This document shows, in pieces, positions 32,455 through 40,980 of a stretch of 48,894 nucleotides of DNA; position 1 is the stretch's first letter, and each line of letters begins with the position of its first letter. This stretch comes from HO2-45-11b sp964450915. Lineage in GTDB: Bacteria > Patescibacteriota > Andersenbacteria > UBA10190. Under the pieces are notes generated by a model that had not been told where the DNA came from, did no database searches, and worked only from the letters and a program-made list of their open reading frames with translations. Location of the stretch: the NCBI GenBank assembly GCA_964450915.1, contig CAYVFG010000005.1, forward strand, positions 1-48,894, read 5' to 3'. The position numbers and the translations under genes are program-made.

Positions 32455-32634
32455 ATGTTTCGGAACTTCTTGTTGGCGTCATCACTTGCCACTCATTTTG
32501 GAACATATGCTGCAGAAATTGCAGTATGGCCAATTGTTTCAATTGGATTGGTGTTGGCCGAAGTGGGGGTGTTGGTGGCCGATGCTATTATCTGGTGCAT
32601 TCGAAGGCGGCGCGTGTCTCGTGAAATTGCGTAG
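32455..32634 (+). CDS. small hydrophobic protein of unknown function
   Basis: A 59-residue protein with one or two membrane helices (residues about 5-20 and 24-48) and a basic C-terminal tail (CIRRRRVSREI). Positive-inside logic puts the tail in the cytoplasm. GCGAGGTG precedes ATG 32455. The gene is short but flanked by a promoter upstream and a strong terminator downstream, which supports it being real. Confidence 0.6.
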   Translation: MFRNFLLASSLATHFGTYAAEIAVWPIVSIGLVLAEVGVLVADAIIWCIRRRRVSREIA

Positions 32635-32660
32635 TGTCGAATCGCGCTCGTACTACAACA

Positions 32661-32698
32661 AAAGCCGCTGAGGGGTTCCTCAACGGCTTTATTTTTTT
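32661..32698 (+). terminator. intrinsic terminator after the small membrane protein
   Basis: AAAGCCG-TGAGG pairs with CCTCA-CGGCTTT around GGTT, followed by ATTTTTTT. It lies between convergent genes and may also serve lexA weakly. Confidence 0.9.
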
Positions 32699-32701
32699 AT
32701 A

Positions 32702-33322
32702 TTACGCCTTCTCTTCGTATCTCCTGATAACGCCCCGTACGATTCCTTGGATGGTCGGATTCTTTACGTAAATCGGTTTCATCTTTTTATTTGCAGGCTG
32801 CAGTCGGATTCTCGTTTTTTCTCGGTAGTAGCGTTTGAGCGTTGCATTTTCATTATCAACAAGCGCAACAACAACGTCGCCATTTTTTGGATAAAAATTT
32901 CGTTCGATGATCACGAAATCGCCATTTAAAATTCCATCGTCAATCATGGATTCGCCCTTAACGCGCAGTGCATAGCAATTGAGGTTTGGTAATAATTCTA
33001 GGGGAACAGTGATAGATTCCCGTTCCTCAATCGCTTCAATCGGTGAACCCGCTGCAATCATTCCAACTAGCGGAATTTCGATGCCTTTTGTAAAAATATT
33101 GGACTTGTTTGTAAGCTCCACGGATCGCATTTCTCCGTTGCGGATCTTTAAGTAACCTTTTTCTTTTAATTGTTGTACATGGGCGTACGCAGTTGCGGGA
33201 GATTTGATTCCCATCGCCTTCATGATGTCTCGGTAGCTTGGTGCGTAGTTATGCGTTCCTAGAAATGCTCGAATTGCATCGAGTGCTTCGCTTTGTTTTT
33301 TGCTGAGGTCTGAAAGTGCCAT
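32702..33322 (-). CDS. lexA: SOS repressor LexA
   Basis: A 206-residue repressor. N-terminal winged helix (LSKKQSEALDAIRAFLGTH, YAPSYRDIMKAMGIKSPATA), then a self-cleavage domain with the A91-G92 scissile bond (GMIAAGSP), nucleophile S125 (VKGESMIDDG) and general base K163 (ATLKRYY). It represses DNA-damage genes until RecA filaments trigger cleavage. ATG 33322 lies 6 nt after TATACT. No clear LexA box was recognised around its own promoter. Confidence 0.94.
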   Translation of the reverse strand: MALSDLSKKQSEALDAIRAFLGTHNYAPSYRDIMKAMGIKSPATAYAHVQQLKEKGYLKIRNGEMRSVELTNKSNIFTKGIEIPLVGMIAAGSPIEAIEERESITVPLELLPNLNCYALRVKGESMIDDGILNGDFVIIERNFYPKNGDVVVALVDNENATLKRYYREKTRIRLQPANKKMKPIYVKNPTIQGIVRGVIRRYEEKA

Positions 33323-33379
33323 ACGAACAGTATACCAACAAACAGAAAAAAGCATGCATCACCTTTTCCACATATGATC

Positions 33380-33407
33380 TTGGAATTTTTTGAAAAGCAG
33401 GTAGTAT
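33380..33407 (+). promoter_or_regulatory. promoter of the PIN-domain gene
   Basis: TTGGAA at 33380-33385, a 16-bp spacer and TAGTAT at 33402-33407. The transcript should begin at or just before ATG 33415. Confidence 0.6.
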
Positions 33408-33414
33408 TGTGCGT

Positions 33415-33882
33415 ATGCGAGTGGTGCTAGATACCAATGTTCTTATCGACGGCTTTAATGACGATTTTTGCTCTGAGGCAAAGCTTATTGATGCTGTCAC
33501 AGCAGGAGACCTTACTGCCATTGCTTCATCTAAGATGGTGAACGAATACAGGCTCATTTTGCGCAGGCTCATAGACGATAGAGAGTATAGGACGAAGCTG
33601 GAGAACTTCTTTGCGATGTTAGAAGACGTAGACCCGGAATACGTTGATGCAGTTATTGATGATCAGGAAGATTTGAAATTCTTGGAAGCGGCAATCGGAG
33701 GAGAAGCGGACGCAGTGGTAACATCAGACAAGCATTTGCTTGATGTAGGGGAAGTGGACGGCGTCCGCGTTATTACTCCGGACGAGGCGTGGAGGCGAGC
33801 AGAAGATGAGGCGGGCGGTGCGCAGGAATGGAACAGCCTCGTACAAGGGTGGGGAATTAATTCTCACGATAAAGAGGCCTAG
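33415..33882 (+). CDS. PIN-domain protein (putative toxin-type ribonuclease)
   Basis: A 155-residue protein. VVLDTNVLIDGF gives the first catalytic Asp; a mid-protein Glu (MVNEYRLIL) and a late Asp pair (EADAVVTSDKHLLD) complete the PIN acidic triad. This matches PIN_3/COG1569 proteins, often toxins of toxin-antitoxin pairs. No antitoxin gene is visible next to it, so it may be an orphan or a housekeeping RNase. It is 1 base from the next gene. Confidence 0.82.
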   Translation: MRVVLDTNVLIDGFNDDFCSEAKLIDAVTAGDLTAIASSKMVNEYRLILRRLIDDREYRTKLENFFAMLEDVDPEYVDAVIDDQEDLKFLEAAIGGEADAVVTSDKHLLDVGEVDGVRVITPDEAWRRAEDEAGGAQEWNSLVQGWGINSHDKEA

Positions 33883-33883
33883 T

Positions 33884-35140
33884 GTGAACGCTGCCACTAT
33901 TTGGAAGGGGATTATTATGCTGGGGGCGCTGAGTCTTGCGCCGTGCTTTTCTTTTGCTGCACCGGTAACAGTTGATTATTCAAGCCAGATACAGGAAAAG
34001 CAACAGGAGATTGATGCGCTGAATAAAAAGATAGCGGACTTATCGAGCAAGCGCTCGCAAACTGCGAGCGAGGCAGATAAAATTGCAGTAACGCTTGAGC
34101 AGCTAAAAGCGGATTTGCAGCGCGCCCATGCGCAGCTAGCAAAAACGCAAGTCACCATATCGAATGTAAAGGCGCAAAGTTCGGATACGAGCGTAAAAGT
34201 GAGCGATTTAGAAAAACAAATTGATGCAAAAAAAGAAGAATTAGATGCATTGGTGCGCCAGCTCTATGAGTTTGAACAAATTCCGCTCGTTCAAGTATTT
34301 TTCGATTCGCAAAGTTTGAGCGACGTATTAAGTCAGCGCGATGCGTATGCGCTGCTGCAGCAGCGAGCCGTTGGGTTGCTCGCAGATATGCATAGCAAGC
34401 AAGATGACTTGCAGCAACAAAAAAGCGAGCTTGATAAGCAGGCGGATGATTTGGCGCAACTTCAGCAGCTGCAAGACGCTCAGGCGCAAGATTTGGCAGA
34501 TAAGAAGAGCGTGCAGAAACAATTTTTGCAGCAAAAGCAGAAGCAGCAAGCGCAATACGAAAGCTTGCTTGCAGATGCGCAGGCTGCTCGAGATGAAATT
34601 AAGAAACAGGTGTTTACCTTGCAGAACGGGAGCATAAACATTTCATTAAACACCGCAAATGACATGGCAAAATTTGCGGGTAAGGTTACGGGGGTTCGGC
34701 CCGCACTTATTATCGCAGTATTGAAAGTGGAGTCGGGAGTAGGGTCGAACTTGGGCTCGGGATCATTCCCTGCCAACATGCCGCTTATAAGGAATCAGGA
34801 AGCATTTTTACGCATTACGAAAAAGCTGGGAATTGATCCGTATAAAGCTCCGCTATCCCGAGCAGGCGCCATGGGGCCTGCACAGATCATGCCGACTACG
34901 TGGGAGGGCATGGAGCCTCGAATCGAACAGCTGATGAACAAGCAGCCGGTGAATCCGTACGAGCTCGCTGATGCGTTTGTCGCAACGGGAATATTCTTAG
35001 CGGATCGCGGTGCTGCTGACCCGGCGCAAGAGGCAGAGGCGTTGCAGAAATATGTCGGCGGAATCTACTGGCAAGGGCAATCGTGGTATAGTGACAAGGT
35101 CTTAGCGGTTGCACGTGAATATGAAAATCAGGGGTTATAA
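33884..35140 (+). CDS. secreted coiled-coil lytic transglycosylase
   Basis: A 418-residue protein with a signal peptide (IIMLGALSLAPCFSFAA), a PcsB-like coiled coil of about 220 residues (SSQIQEKQQEIDALNKKIAD onward) including a QIPLVQVFFDSQSLSDVLS segment, and a C-terminal lysozyme-like domain. The latter shows LKVESGVGSNLGSG with the candidate catalytic Glu and GAMGPAQIMPTTWEGM, the SLT/MltB signature. GTG 33884 follows AAAGAGG by 6 bases; ATG 33917 is an alternative. It probably cuts peptidoglycan during growth or separation. Fusion of an FtsX-activated type of coiled coil to a transglycosylase in place of CHAP is unusual. Confidence 0.82.
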   Translation: MNAATIWKGIIMLGALSLAPCFSFAAPVTVDYSSQIQEKQQEIDALNKKIADLSSKRSQTASEADKIAVTLEQLKADLQRAHAQLAKTQVTISNVKAQSSDTSVKVSDLEKQIDAKKEELDALVRQLYEFEQIPLVQVFFDSQSLSDVLSQRDAYALLQQRAVGLLADMHSKQDDLQQQKSELDKQADDLAQLQQLQDAQAQDLADKKSVQKQFLQQKQKQQAQYESLLADAQAARDEIKKQVFTLQNGSINISLNTANDMAKFAGKVTGVRPALIIAVLKVESGVGSNLGSGSFPANMPLIRNQEAFLRITKKLGIDPYKAPLSRAGAMGPAQIMPTTWEGMEPRIEQLMNKQPVNPYELADAFVATGIFLADRGAADPAQEAEALQKYVGGIYWQGQSWYSDKVLAVAREYENQGL

Positions 35141-35465
35141 TTTGAAAGGCGTATCAGTTGTATTGGCGTGCAGCGCACTATTGAATCTTGCACTTTGGAT
35201 TCTCGTATTAACGACGTTCCCTAAAGGCGACCCATCTGCAATTTTGCATTACACCGCCGGGGTGGGGATTGATTTTGTCGGGAGTCCGTGGCAAATTTTC
35301 GTGTTGCCAAGCATCGGGCTTGCAATGCTTATTATTAATGTTCTCCTCGGACTCTTTGTTCGGGCGGTAAGCGAAGTGGCGTTTTGGATATTTTGGGCAA
35401 GCATGCCCATTCTCGAGGTTATGTTAATCGGGACGTATGTCATATTGCTCCGATTTAATTCGTAA
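35121..35465 (+). CDS. small integral membrane protein of unknown function
   Basis: A 114-residue protein with three hydrophobic helices (VSVVLACSALLNLALWILVL, IFVLPSIGLAMLIINVLLGL and SEVAFWIFWASMPILEVML). Its start overlaps the transglycosylase by 20 bases if ATG 35121 is used; a TTG at 35142 would avoid overlap. It lies 5 bases before the glycosyltransferase gene, so it may be an accessory subunit. Confidence 0.6.
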   Translation: MKIRGYNLKGVSVVLACSALLNLALWILVLTTFPKGDPSAILHYTAGVGIDFVGSPWQIFVLPSIGLAMLIINVLLGLFVRAVSEVAFWIFWASMPILEVMLIGTYVILLRFNS

Positions 35466-35470
35466 TATAT

Positions 35471-37012
35471 ATGCAACAGCTTGAAATCCAATTTGACGGT
35501 GTAGCGCTTCGGCGCAGGATGTGGGAAATTATTCCGGGACTTTTATCGTGGTCGACATTGATAGGGCTTGGCTTATTGGCATTTGCTATCCCGTATTGGA
35601 TCGCGATTTTCGTGATTGCATATGACGTATATTTGCTCGTCAGAATTGTATATATGTCGGTGCATCTGCTATATGCGTATCGGAGATTAAACGAATATAA
35701 GCATGTTGACTGGATTACGAAGCTGCAGGAAGAAAAGGCGGGAATGGACTGGAACAAGATTCAGCATATTATCGTTATCCCTACGTACGATGAATCGTTG
35801 CACGTATTGCGAACGTCGATTAGCGCGCTTGCGAAAACCGATTTTCCGCACGATCGCATGCATGTCGTGATCGGATTTGAGGAGAGGGCTGGGGAGTCCG
35901 CAAAAAAACGCGCAGCTGCATTGCAAAAACAATTCGGAAAAACATTTGGAACATTTATTACGTCGTTCCACCCGGACGGAATTCCCGGAGAGAAGAAAGT
36001 AAAGAGCGCCAATGCTACGTGGGCGATTCAGCAAATGGAAGAGAGTTTAAAAAAGAAACGGATTAAAGACGAGTATATTCTTGTTAGTAATTTCGACAGC
36101 GATACTGTTGTGTCTGCGGAATATTTTTCATACTTAACGTACGCATTCTTGCATGCAGGCAATCCGTACCAGGCAAGCTATCAGCCTATTCCGGTGTATA
36201 ACAACAATCTGTGGGATGCGCCGTCGTTTTCACGAGTTATTGCAATGGGGTCTACCTTTTGGCAGATGATCGAATCAACGCGTCCGGAGCGCTTGGTGAC
36301 GTTCTCGAGCCATTCAATGACGCTTGTTGCGTTAAAGAAGGTCGGATACTGGCAGAGAGACGTTATTTCAGAAGACTCTCGCATCTTTTGGCAGTGTCTG
36401 CTGACTCATAACGGCAATTATAGGACAGTACCGTTGTACATCACCGTTTCCATGGATGCTGCGCTTGCGCCGTCGTGGTGGAAAACATTGATGAATCAGT
36501 ATAAGCAGAAGCGCCGCTGGGCATGGGGTATTGAGAATTTTCCATTTTTGATGGAAGGGTTTATTAAAAATAAAAAAATTCCTTTATCAACGAAATGGAC
36601 ATATACATGGCGAACTCTTGAAGGTCATTATTCTTGGGCCACGGCAGCTATTATTGTTGCCGTGCTTGGGTGGATCCCGGTGTTATTTGGAAACCCCAGT
36701 TTTCATGAAACATTTTTGTCGTATAGTTTGCCTTTCATGACGCGGACGCTCATGACGATAGCAATGTCCGGCTTGATCATATCTGCAACACTGACTATTT
36801 TATTGCTTCCGCATAAGCCGAAGCATTATGGACCATGGAGGTATGCACTGATTATTTTGCAGTGGGCATTGGTTCCGCTTATTGCAACATTGCTTTCCGC
36901 ATTCCCCGCGCTCGATTCCGAAACTCGATTGATGTTGGGGCGAGATTTGAATTTTAACGTTATGCAAAAAACACGAAAGCGCGTGACTCGTAAGGGTATA
37001 GAAACAGTATGA
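35471..37012 (+). CDS. membrane glycosyltransferase, GT2 family (cellulose-synthase-like)
   Basis: A 513-residue protein. Two N-terminal helices, a GT-A domain and two or three C-terminal helices. IIVIPTYDESLHVLRTSI binds nucleotide sugar, NFDSDTVVS is the DxD metal motif, VISEDSRIFWQ the base, and QKRRWAWGIENF the QxxRW-type motif of processive GT2 enzymes. It should polymerise or transfer a sugar at the inner face of the membrane. It overlaps the next gene by ATGA. Confidence 0.85.
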   Translation: MQQLEIQFDGVALRRRMWEIIPGLLSWSTLIGLGLLAFAIPYWIAIFVIAYDVYLLVRIVYMSVHLLYAYRRLNEYKHVDWITKLQEEKAGMDWNKIQHIIVIPTYDESLHVLRTSISALAKTDFPHDRMHVVIGFEERAGESAKKRAAALQKQFGKTFGTFITSFHPDGIPGEKKVKSANATWAIQQMEESLKKKRIKDEYILVSNFDSDTVVSAEYFSYLTYAFLHAGNPYQASYQPIPVYNNNLWDAPSFSRVIAMGSTFWQMIESTRPERLVTFSSHSMTLVALKKVGYWQRDVISEDSRIFWQCLLTHNGNYRTVPLYITVSMDAALAPSWWKTLMNQYKQKRRWAWGIENFPFLMEGFIKNKKIPLSTKWTYTWRTLEGHYSWATAAIIVAVLGWIPVLFGNPSFHETFLSYSLPFMTRTLMTIAMSGLIISATLTILLLPHKPKHYGPWRYALIILQWALVPLIATLLSAFPALDSETRLMLGRDLNFNVMQKTRKRVTRKGIETV

Positions 37013-38007
37013 TATTCGATACGGCAATTGTAGCGCCTGAGCATGCGGTGCTTGGCGCAGCGTTGTTCTGCATAACTACGCTCGTTTTATTTCTTTTTCT
37101 TCGATCTCGGATCAGCAGTTTTTCCGTATACGGGATGCGCGGAACATACTATGCGGGGTGGGTGCTTGCTTCCGTCATAAGCGCTGCCGCCTTATTTCAG
37201 CTCACGTCTTTTCGCATGGCGATAGGGTTATTGATTGCAGCGGCATGCATTATTGCGTTCGGAAGAATTGATGAGAAGAACAATCTTCCTGCTTGGGCGC
37301 AGCTCTTAATGCAAGCACTTCTAGCCTGCATAGTGATGTACTTTGGCTGGACTATCCCGTATGTCACAAATATTTTTCATGGGGGCATATTATTTTTAGG
37401 GATACTTTCAGGTTCGATTTTTACATTTCTCTGGATTATCGCATGCATGAATGCCGTAAATTTTCTTGATGGAACAGACGGGCTGGCGCCTGCCGTAACT
37501 GCAATAGCCTGTGTCGCTCTTGCCGGAATCAGTCTGCTTTCATCTACGCAAGATGCTCAAACGTTTGTACTGGCGATTATCGGTTTTGCCTGCATTGCAG
37601 GATTCTTCGTATGGAATGCTCCGCCTGCCCGCGTGTATTTAGGTACTACGGGTAGTTGGTTTATAGGGTTGTACGTGGCATTGATTGCAATGATCGGCGG
37701 AGGAAAAATAAGTACCACGCTCATTGTTCTTGCCATACCCATTCTTGATGCGATATTTGTTATTGCGTATCGAGTATATAGGAGAAAGTCCCCATGGACG
37801 GGAGACACCGTGTCGCATTTGCATCATCGCCTGGCCCGGGCAGGATTGGGTAAATGGAGCATAGTATTTGTTTGCAGCGCATGTACGGCGATATTGGGAT
37901 ATATCGGCGTTACTGCATCAACGAGTACTAAAATTATTGCATTTGGCATCATCGCGCTATTATTTTTTATCGCAAGTGGGCGTATGATGAAGAGAGCTTC
38001 CCTATGA
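37009..38007 (+). CDS. polyprenyl-phosphate sugar-1-phosphate transferase (WecA/MraY family)
   Basis: A 332-residue protein with about ten hydrophobic helices. ACMNAVNFLDGTDGLAPAV carries the NxxNxxDGxDG catalytic motif, RVYLGTTGSWFIG the GDxGS-like segment, and HLHHRLARAGL the HxHxR loop. The first catalytic motif, normally DDxxxL, reads IDEKNNL. It loads a sugar phosphate from UDP-sugar on undecaprenyl phosphate. HLHHRL favours WecA/TagO over MraY. It is coupled to GT2 upstream and DUF192 downstream. Confidence 0.85.
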   Translation: MIFDTAIVAPEHAVLGAALFCITTLVLFLFLRSRISSFSVYGMRGTYYAGWVLASVISAAALFQLTSFRMAIGLLIAAACIIAFGRIDEKNNLPAWAQLLMQALLACIVMYFGWTIPYVTNIFHGGILFLGILSGSIFTFLWIIACMNAVNFLDGTDGLAPAVTAIACVALAGISLLSSTQDAQTFVLAIIGFACIAGFFVWNAPPARVYLGTTGSWFIGLYVALIAMIGGGKISTTLIVLAIPILDAIFVIAYRVYRRKSPWTGDTVSHLHHRLARAGLGKWSIVFVCSACTAILGYIGVTASTSTKIIAFGIIALLFFIASGRMMKRASL

Positions 38008-38477
38008 GAATGTTGCCGATATTTATTGCGATATGCGCAATTCTTGCATTGCCCGTGTTTGCATATTTTTTATTTGCAAAACCTGCGCTGTGCGGAACAG
38101 GGCATACGGCTCTTTTGAGAACTTCGAAGCAGACTCTGCAAATTTCTATTGCAAGTACGGAGGATCAGCAAAGAAAAGGCCTTGGCGGATGTAAAATGCT
38201 TGCGCGCAAGACGGGAATGTATTTCCCTTTTTCTGTAACCGGTCCGCAGACATTTTGGATGAAAGGCATGGTTATTCCAATTGATATGGTGTGGCTGAAA
38301 GGCGGAAGGGTTGTCGGGACTACTCCTAATATCCCATTCCCATCTCCGGGCGTCAAAGATGCGTTTTTGCCGCTCTACCATAGTCCTCAAGATGTGGATG
38401 CCGTTCTTGAGATACCGGCAGGAATGGCGGATTCCTACGGGCTCAATAAGGGCTCTCAGGTGGTGCTCGTGAATTAA
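38004..38477 (+). CDS. DUF192 family secreted protein
   Basis: A 157-residue protein with a signal or anchor helix (residues about 4-24) followed by a DUF192 domain: ISIASTEDQQRKGLGG, MYFPFSVTGPQTFWMKGMVI, PIDMVWLKGGRVV and VLEIPAGMADSYGL. The function is unknown across bacteria. It has an ATGA overlap with the transferase gene. Confidence 0.85.
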   Translation: MRMLPIFIAICAILALPVFAYFLFAKPALCGTGHTALLRTSKQTLQISIASTEDQQRKGLGGCKMLARKTGMYFPFSVTGPQTFWMKGMVIPIDMVWLKGGRVVGTTPNIPFPSPGVKDAFLPLYHSPQDVDAVLEIPAGMADSYGLNKGSQVVLVN

Positions 38478-38535
38478 GGAGAAGGAGATAGGGCGATTTG
38501 ACTTATATCCCATTATCTGCAAAAATACATAAATT

Positions 38536-38862
38536 ATGAAAACAGCAGTGATTAAAGCAGGCGGAAGACAGTTTGTGGTCCACGAGGGCGACAAAGTTGT
38601 TATGGACCGATTACCGTTAGAAGAAGGCGCTAAAACCGTTTTTTCTGAGGTTTTGTTAGTGGATGACGGCAAGAAAACAGAGCTTGGAGCACCACTTGTA
38701 GATGGAGTTTCTGTTGAAGCCACTGTCATCAAACAGGCTCGACACAAGAAGATCCACGGCGTGAAGATGAAGGCAAAAAAGCGAAATGTGCACTATTTTG
38801 GCCATAAGCAGCACTATACGGAAGTTGAGATCAACAAGATCGTAACAAAAGCAGCGAAGTAA
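38536..38862 (+). CDS. rplU: 50S ribosomal protein L21
   Basis: A 108-residue protein: AVIKAGGRQFVVHEGDKVVM at the start and KAKKRNVHYFGHKQHYTEVE near the end match L21. L27, usually the next gene, is not here; an intrinsic terminator follows instead. Confidence 0.95.
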   Translation: MKTAVIKAGGRQFVVHEGDKVVMDRLPLEEGAKTVFSEVLLVDDGKKTELGAPLVDGVSVEATVIKQARHKKIHGVKMKAKKRNVHYFGHKQHYTEVEINKIVTKAAK

Positions 38863-38863
38863 A

Positions 38864-38890
38864 AAGAACCCCGAAAGGGGTTCTTTTATA
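38864..38890 (+). terminator. intrinsic terminator between rplU and recR
   Basis: AAGAACCCC pairs with GGGGTTCTT around a GAAA tetraloop, then TTT. It overlaps the 3' end of the convergent recR. Confidence 0.88.
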
Positions 38891-39488
38891 TCTTCGTTCG
38901 TCCGGAAAATGCAGATTGCAGCGTGAGGGCGTCGGCGAATTCGATGTCGCCCCCGGTTGGGAGTCCGCGAGCAAGGCGAGTCACGGGAATATTAAAATCT
39001 TTTACATACGCCATTAAGTGGCGCGTCGTAGCCTCGCCCTCCATGTTATGTTCCAGCGCAATGATTAGTTCTTGAACAGTGCCTTGTTGTAAGCGTTTCT
39101 GCAGTTCGGAAAAAGTCAGCTGATCAATCCCGACGCCATCGATAGGGGAGAATAGACCGCCGAGTACGTGGTACAAGCCGTGATACGTCCCTGTTTTTTC
39201 AATTGCATCCACGTCTAATGGATCCTCTACGACACACAGAATAGATTGGTCGCGCGAAGTATCTTTGCAAATTGCACATTCCGCATCGTCAGATAATGAA
39301 AAACATATAGAGCACGTCTGCACTCTGTCGTGCAGCGTGGCGATAGATTCGGCAAGCTTTGCCGTAACACCTCGTTGCTGGCGAAGTATGTGAAGCGCCA
39401 AGCGCTGCGCGGATTTTGTGCCGATCCCGGGTAAGCGTGTTAATTCTTGTGTGAGCTCCCGGACTGCTTTTGGAAGAACTGCGGACAT
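38886..39488 (-). CDS. recR: recombination protein RecR
   Basis: A 200-residue protein. The HhH motif (LPGIGTKSAQRLALHILRQ), a zinc finger (CSICFSLSDDAECAIC) and a Toprim domain (ILCVVEDPLDVDAIEKTG, YHVLGGLFSPIDGVG, ALEHNMEGEATTRHL) are all present. It acts with RecF/RecO in gap repair. It starts 3 bases after dnaB stops. Confidence 0.95.
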   Translation of the reverse strand: MSAVLPKAVRELTQELTRLPGIGTKSAQRLALHILRQQRGVTAKLAESIATLHDRVQTCSICFSLSDDAECAICKDTSRDQSILCVVEDPLDVDAIEKTGTYHGLYHVLGGLFSPIDGVGIDQLTFSELQKRLQQGTVQELIIALEHNMEGEATTRHLMAYVKDFNIPVTRLARGLPTGGDIEFADALTLQSAFSGRTKI

Positions 39489-39491
39489 AGG

Positions 39492-40868
39492 TTATGCGGG
39501 AACTTGTTCAGTAGGGAACGGCTCCTCGATGTGAAATTGTTCCATCTCGGTATAGCTTACGATTTGCGTGTTGAACTGCAATGGAATTTCTCCGGTCGGA
39601 CCATTTCTATGTTTTTCGATAAGGAGGTCCACTTCCATGATTTCCGGACGCTCTTCGCCTTCCCAATCGTGGCGATGCAAGAACATTACGACGTCGGCAT
39701 CTTGCTCGATGCTTCCGGATTCGCGAAGGTCGGATAGTTTTGGCCGCTGATCTGTGCGCATTTCTACGGCTCGAGAAAGCTGGGAGAGCGCCATCACCGG
39801 AACCTGCAATTCGATCGCCAGTTTTTTTAATCCTCGAGAAATTGCAGACACTTCCTGTACGCGATTGTCCGTATAGCGGGAGGATTCCATGAGCTGTAAG
39901 TAATCAATAATCAGCAAGTCTAACCCGTGCTCTGTTTGCAATCTTCGTGCCATCGTTCGCATGCCCATAATATTTGAAGAAGGATTGTCGTCGATAAATA
40001 GCGTAGCTTGGGATAGCTCGCTGATAGCATCGCCTAGGCGGATAAAGTCATCGTCGTGCCCGCCTGTAGCAAGCTTCCCTGTGCGGAGTTTCCATAAGTC
40101 TACGTGCGCGTGTGCCGCAAGCATGCGGTCTACTAATTGGTCTTTGCTCATTTCCAAACTGAATACGCCAACCTTGGAGCCTGCAAGCGCGGCATGGCGC
40201 GCAAAGTCGAGGGCAAGGGTTGTTTTTCCAACGCTCGGGCGGGCAGCAAGAATGATAAGGTCGGATTTCTGCCATCCCGCCATTTTCTTATCCAGGCTCG
40301 GGAATCCGCTCGGAACACCTCGCACTGCGCCATCGCCCTTGTGGAGCTTATCAATACGTACGAATGCTTCTTCTAATGCATCAGAAAGGGGGGTGAAGTG
40401 GTCAATTTTGTGCCCTTCGGATACTTGGAATAATCTGTTTTCCGCTTCATCGATAACCGTTTCAATATCATCGTTTTCGTTAAAGCCCATTTCGGCGATA
40501 TCTGATGCAGCGGAAATAAGGCGACGGCGCGTAGCATTGCGCTGCACAATTCGACCATAATGAATAACGTTTCCGGCAGTCGGTACGGTTGTTGCCAAGT
40601 ATGTGATAGTCCGCTTTCCGCCGATAGCTTTTAATTCTTTCTTTTCCTTCAGTACGTCAATCACGGACAAGATATCAATCGGGTCGCCTTTGGAATACAG
40701 CTCCATCATCGCCTCATAAATAACTTGATTATTGTGATGGTAGAAATCTTCCGGATTGATCCAGTCTGCAATCTTAATAACGGCATTCTTGTCGATAAGG
40801 ATGCTGCCGAGGACGGATTCTTCCGCTTCGGTGTGATGAGGAGCGATTCGCAGTTCTTTTCCAGGCAT
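39492..40868 (-). CDS. dnaB: replicative DNA helicase DnaB
   Basis: A 458-residue hexameric helicase. The N-terminal domain has PHHTEAEESVLGSILID; the RecA-like ATPase has Walker A AARPSVGKTTLALDF, Walker B LLIIDYLQLM and SQLSRAVEMRTDQRPKLSDL. It unwinds the replication fork. TATAGT lies 11 nt before ATG. It is in one operon with recR and divergent from the S51 peptidase. Confidence 0.95.
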   Translation of the reverse strand: MPGKELRIAPHHTEAEESVLGSILIDKNAVIKIADWINPEDFYHHNNQVIYEAMMELYSKGDPIDILSVIDVLKEKKELKAIGGKRTITYLATTVPTAGNVIHYGRIVQRNATRRRLISAASDIAEMGFNENDDIETVIDEAENRLFQVSEGHKIDHFTPLSDALEEAFVRIDKLHKGDGAVRGVPSGFPSLDKKMAGWQKSDLIILAARPSVGKTTLALDFARHAALAGSKVGVFSLEMSKDQLVDRMLAAHAHVDLWKLRTGKLATGGHDDDFIRLGDAISELSQATLFIDDNPSSNIMGMRTMARRLQTEHGLDLLIIDYLQLMESSRYTDNRVQEVSAISRGLKKLAIELQVPVMALSQLSRAVEMRTDQRPKLSDLRESGSIEQDADVVMFLHRHDWEGEERPEIMEVDLLIEKHRNGPTGEIPLQFNTQIVSYTEMEQFHIEEPFPTEQVPA

Positions 40869-40980
40869 ACGTATTACTCACTATACCGTGCTTTTTAAGT
40901 GCATCAGTGGATAAGATGTGGAAAGCCAGTAGAGGGACATTATTTTTGGCTATCTTGGGCCATTGGGGTATCGTGAATAT

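Noticed and set aside
33323..33355. LexA operator upstream of lexA
   Set aside because: CGAACAGTATACC has one half-site only; no convincing CGAAC-N4-GTTCG or CTGT-N8-ACAG palindrome.
33415..33882. Toxin-antitoxin pair with the PIN protein as toxin
   Set aside because: No small antitoxin-like gene adjoins it; upstream is the lexA promoter and downstream a transglycosylase.
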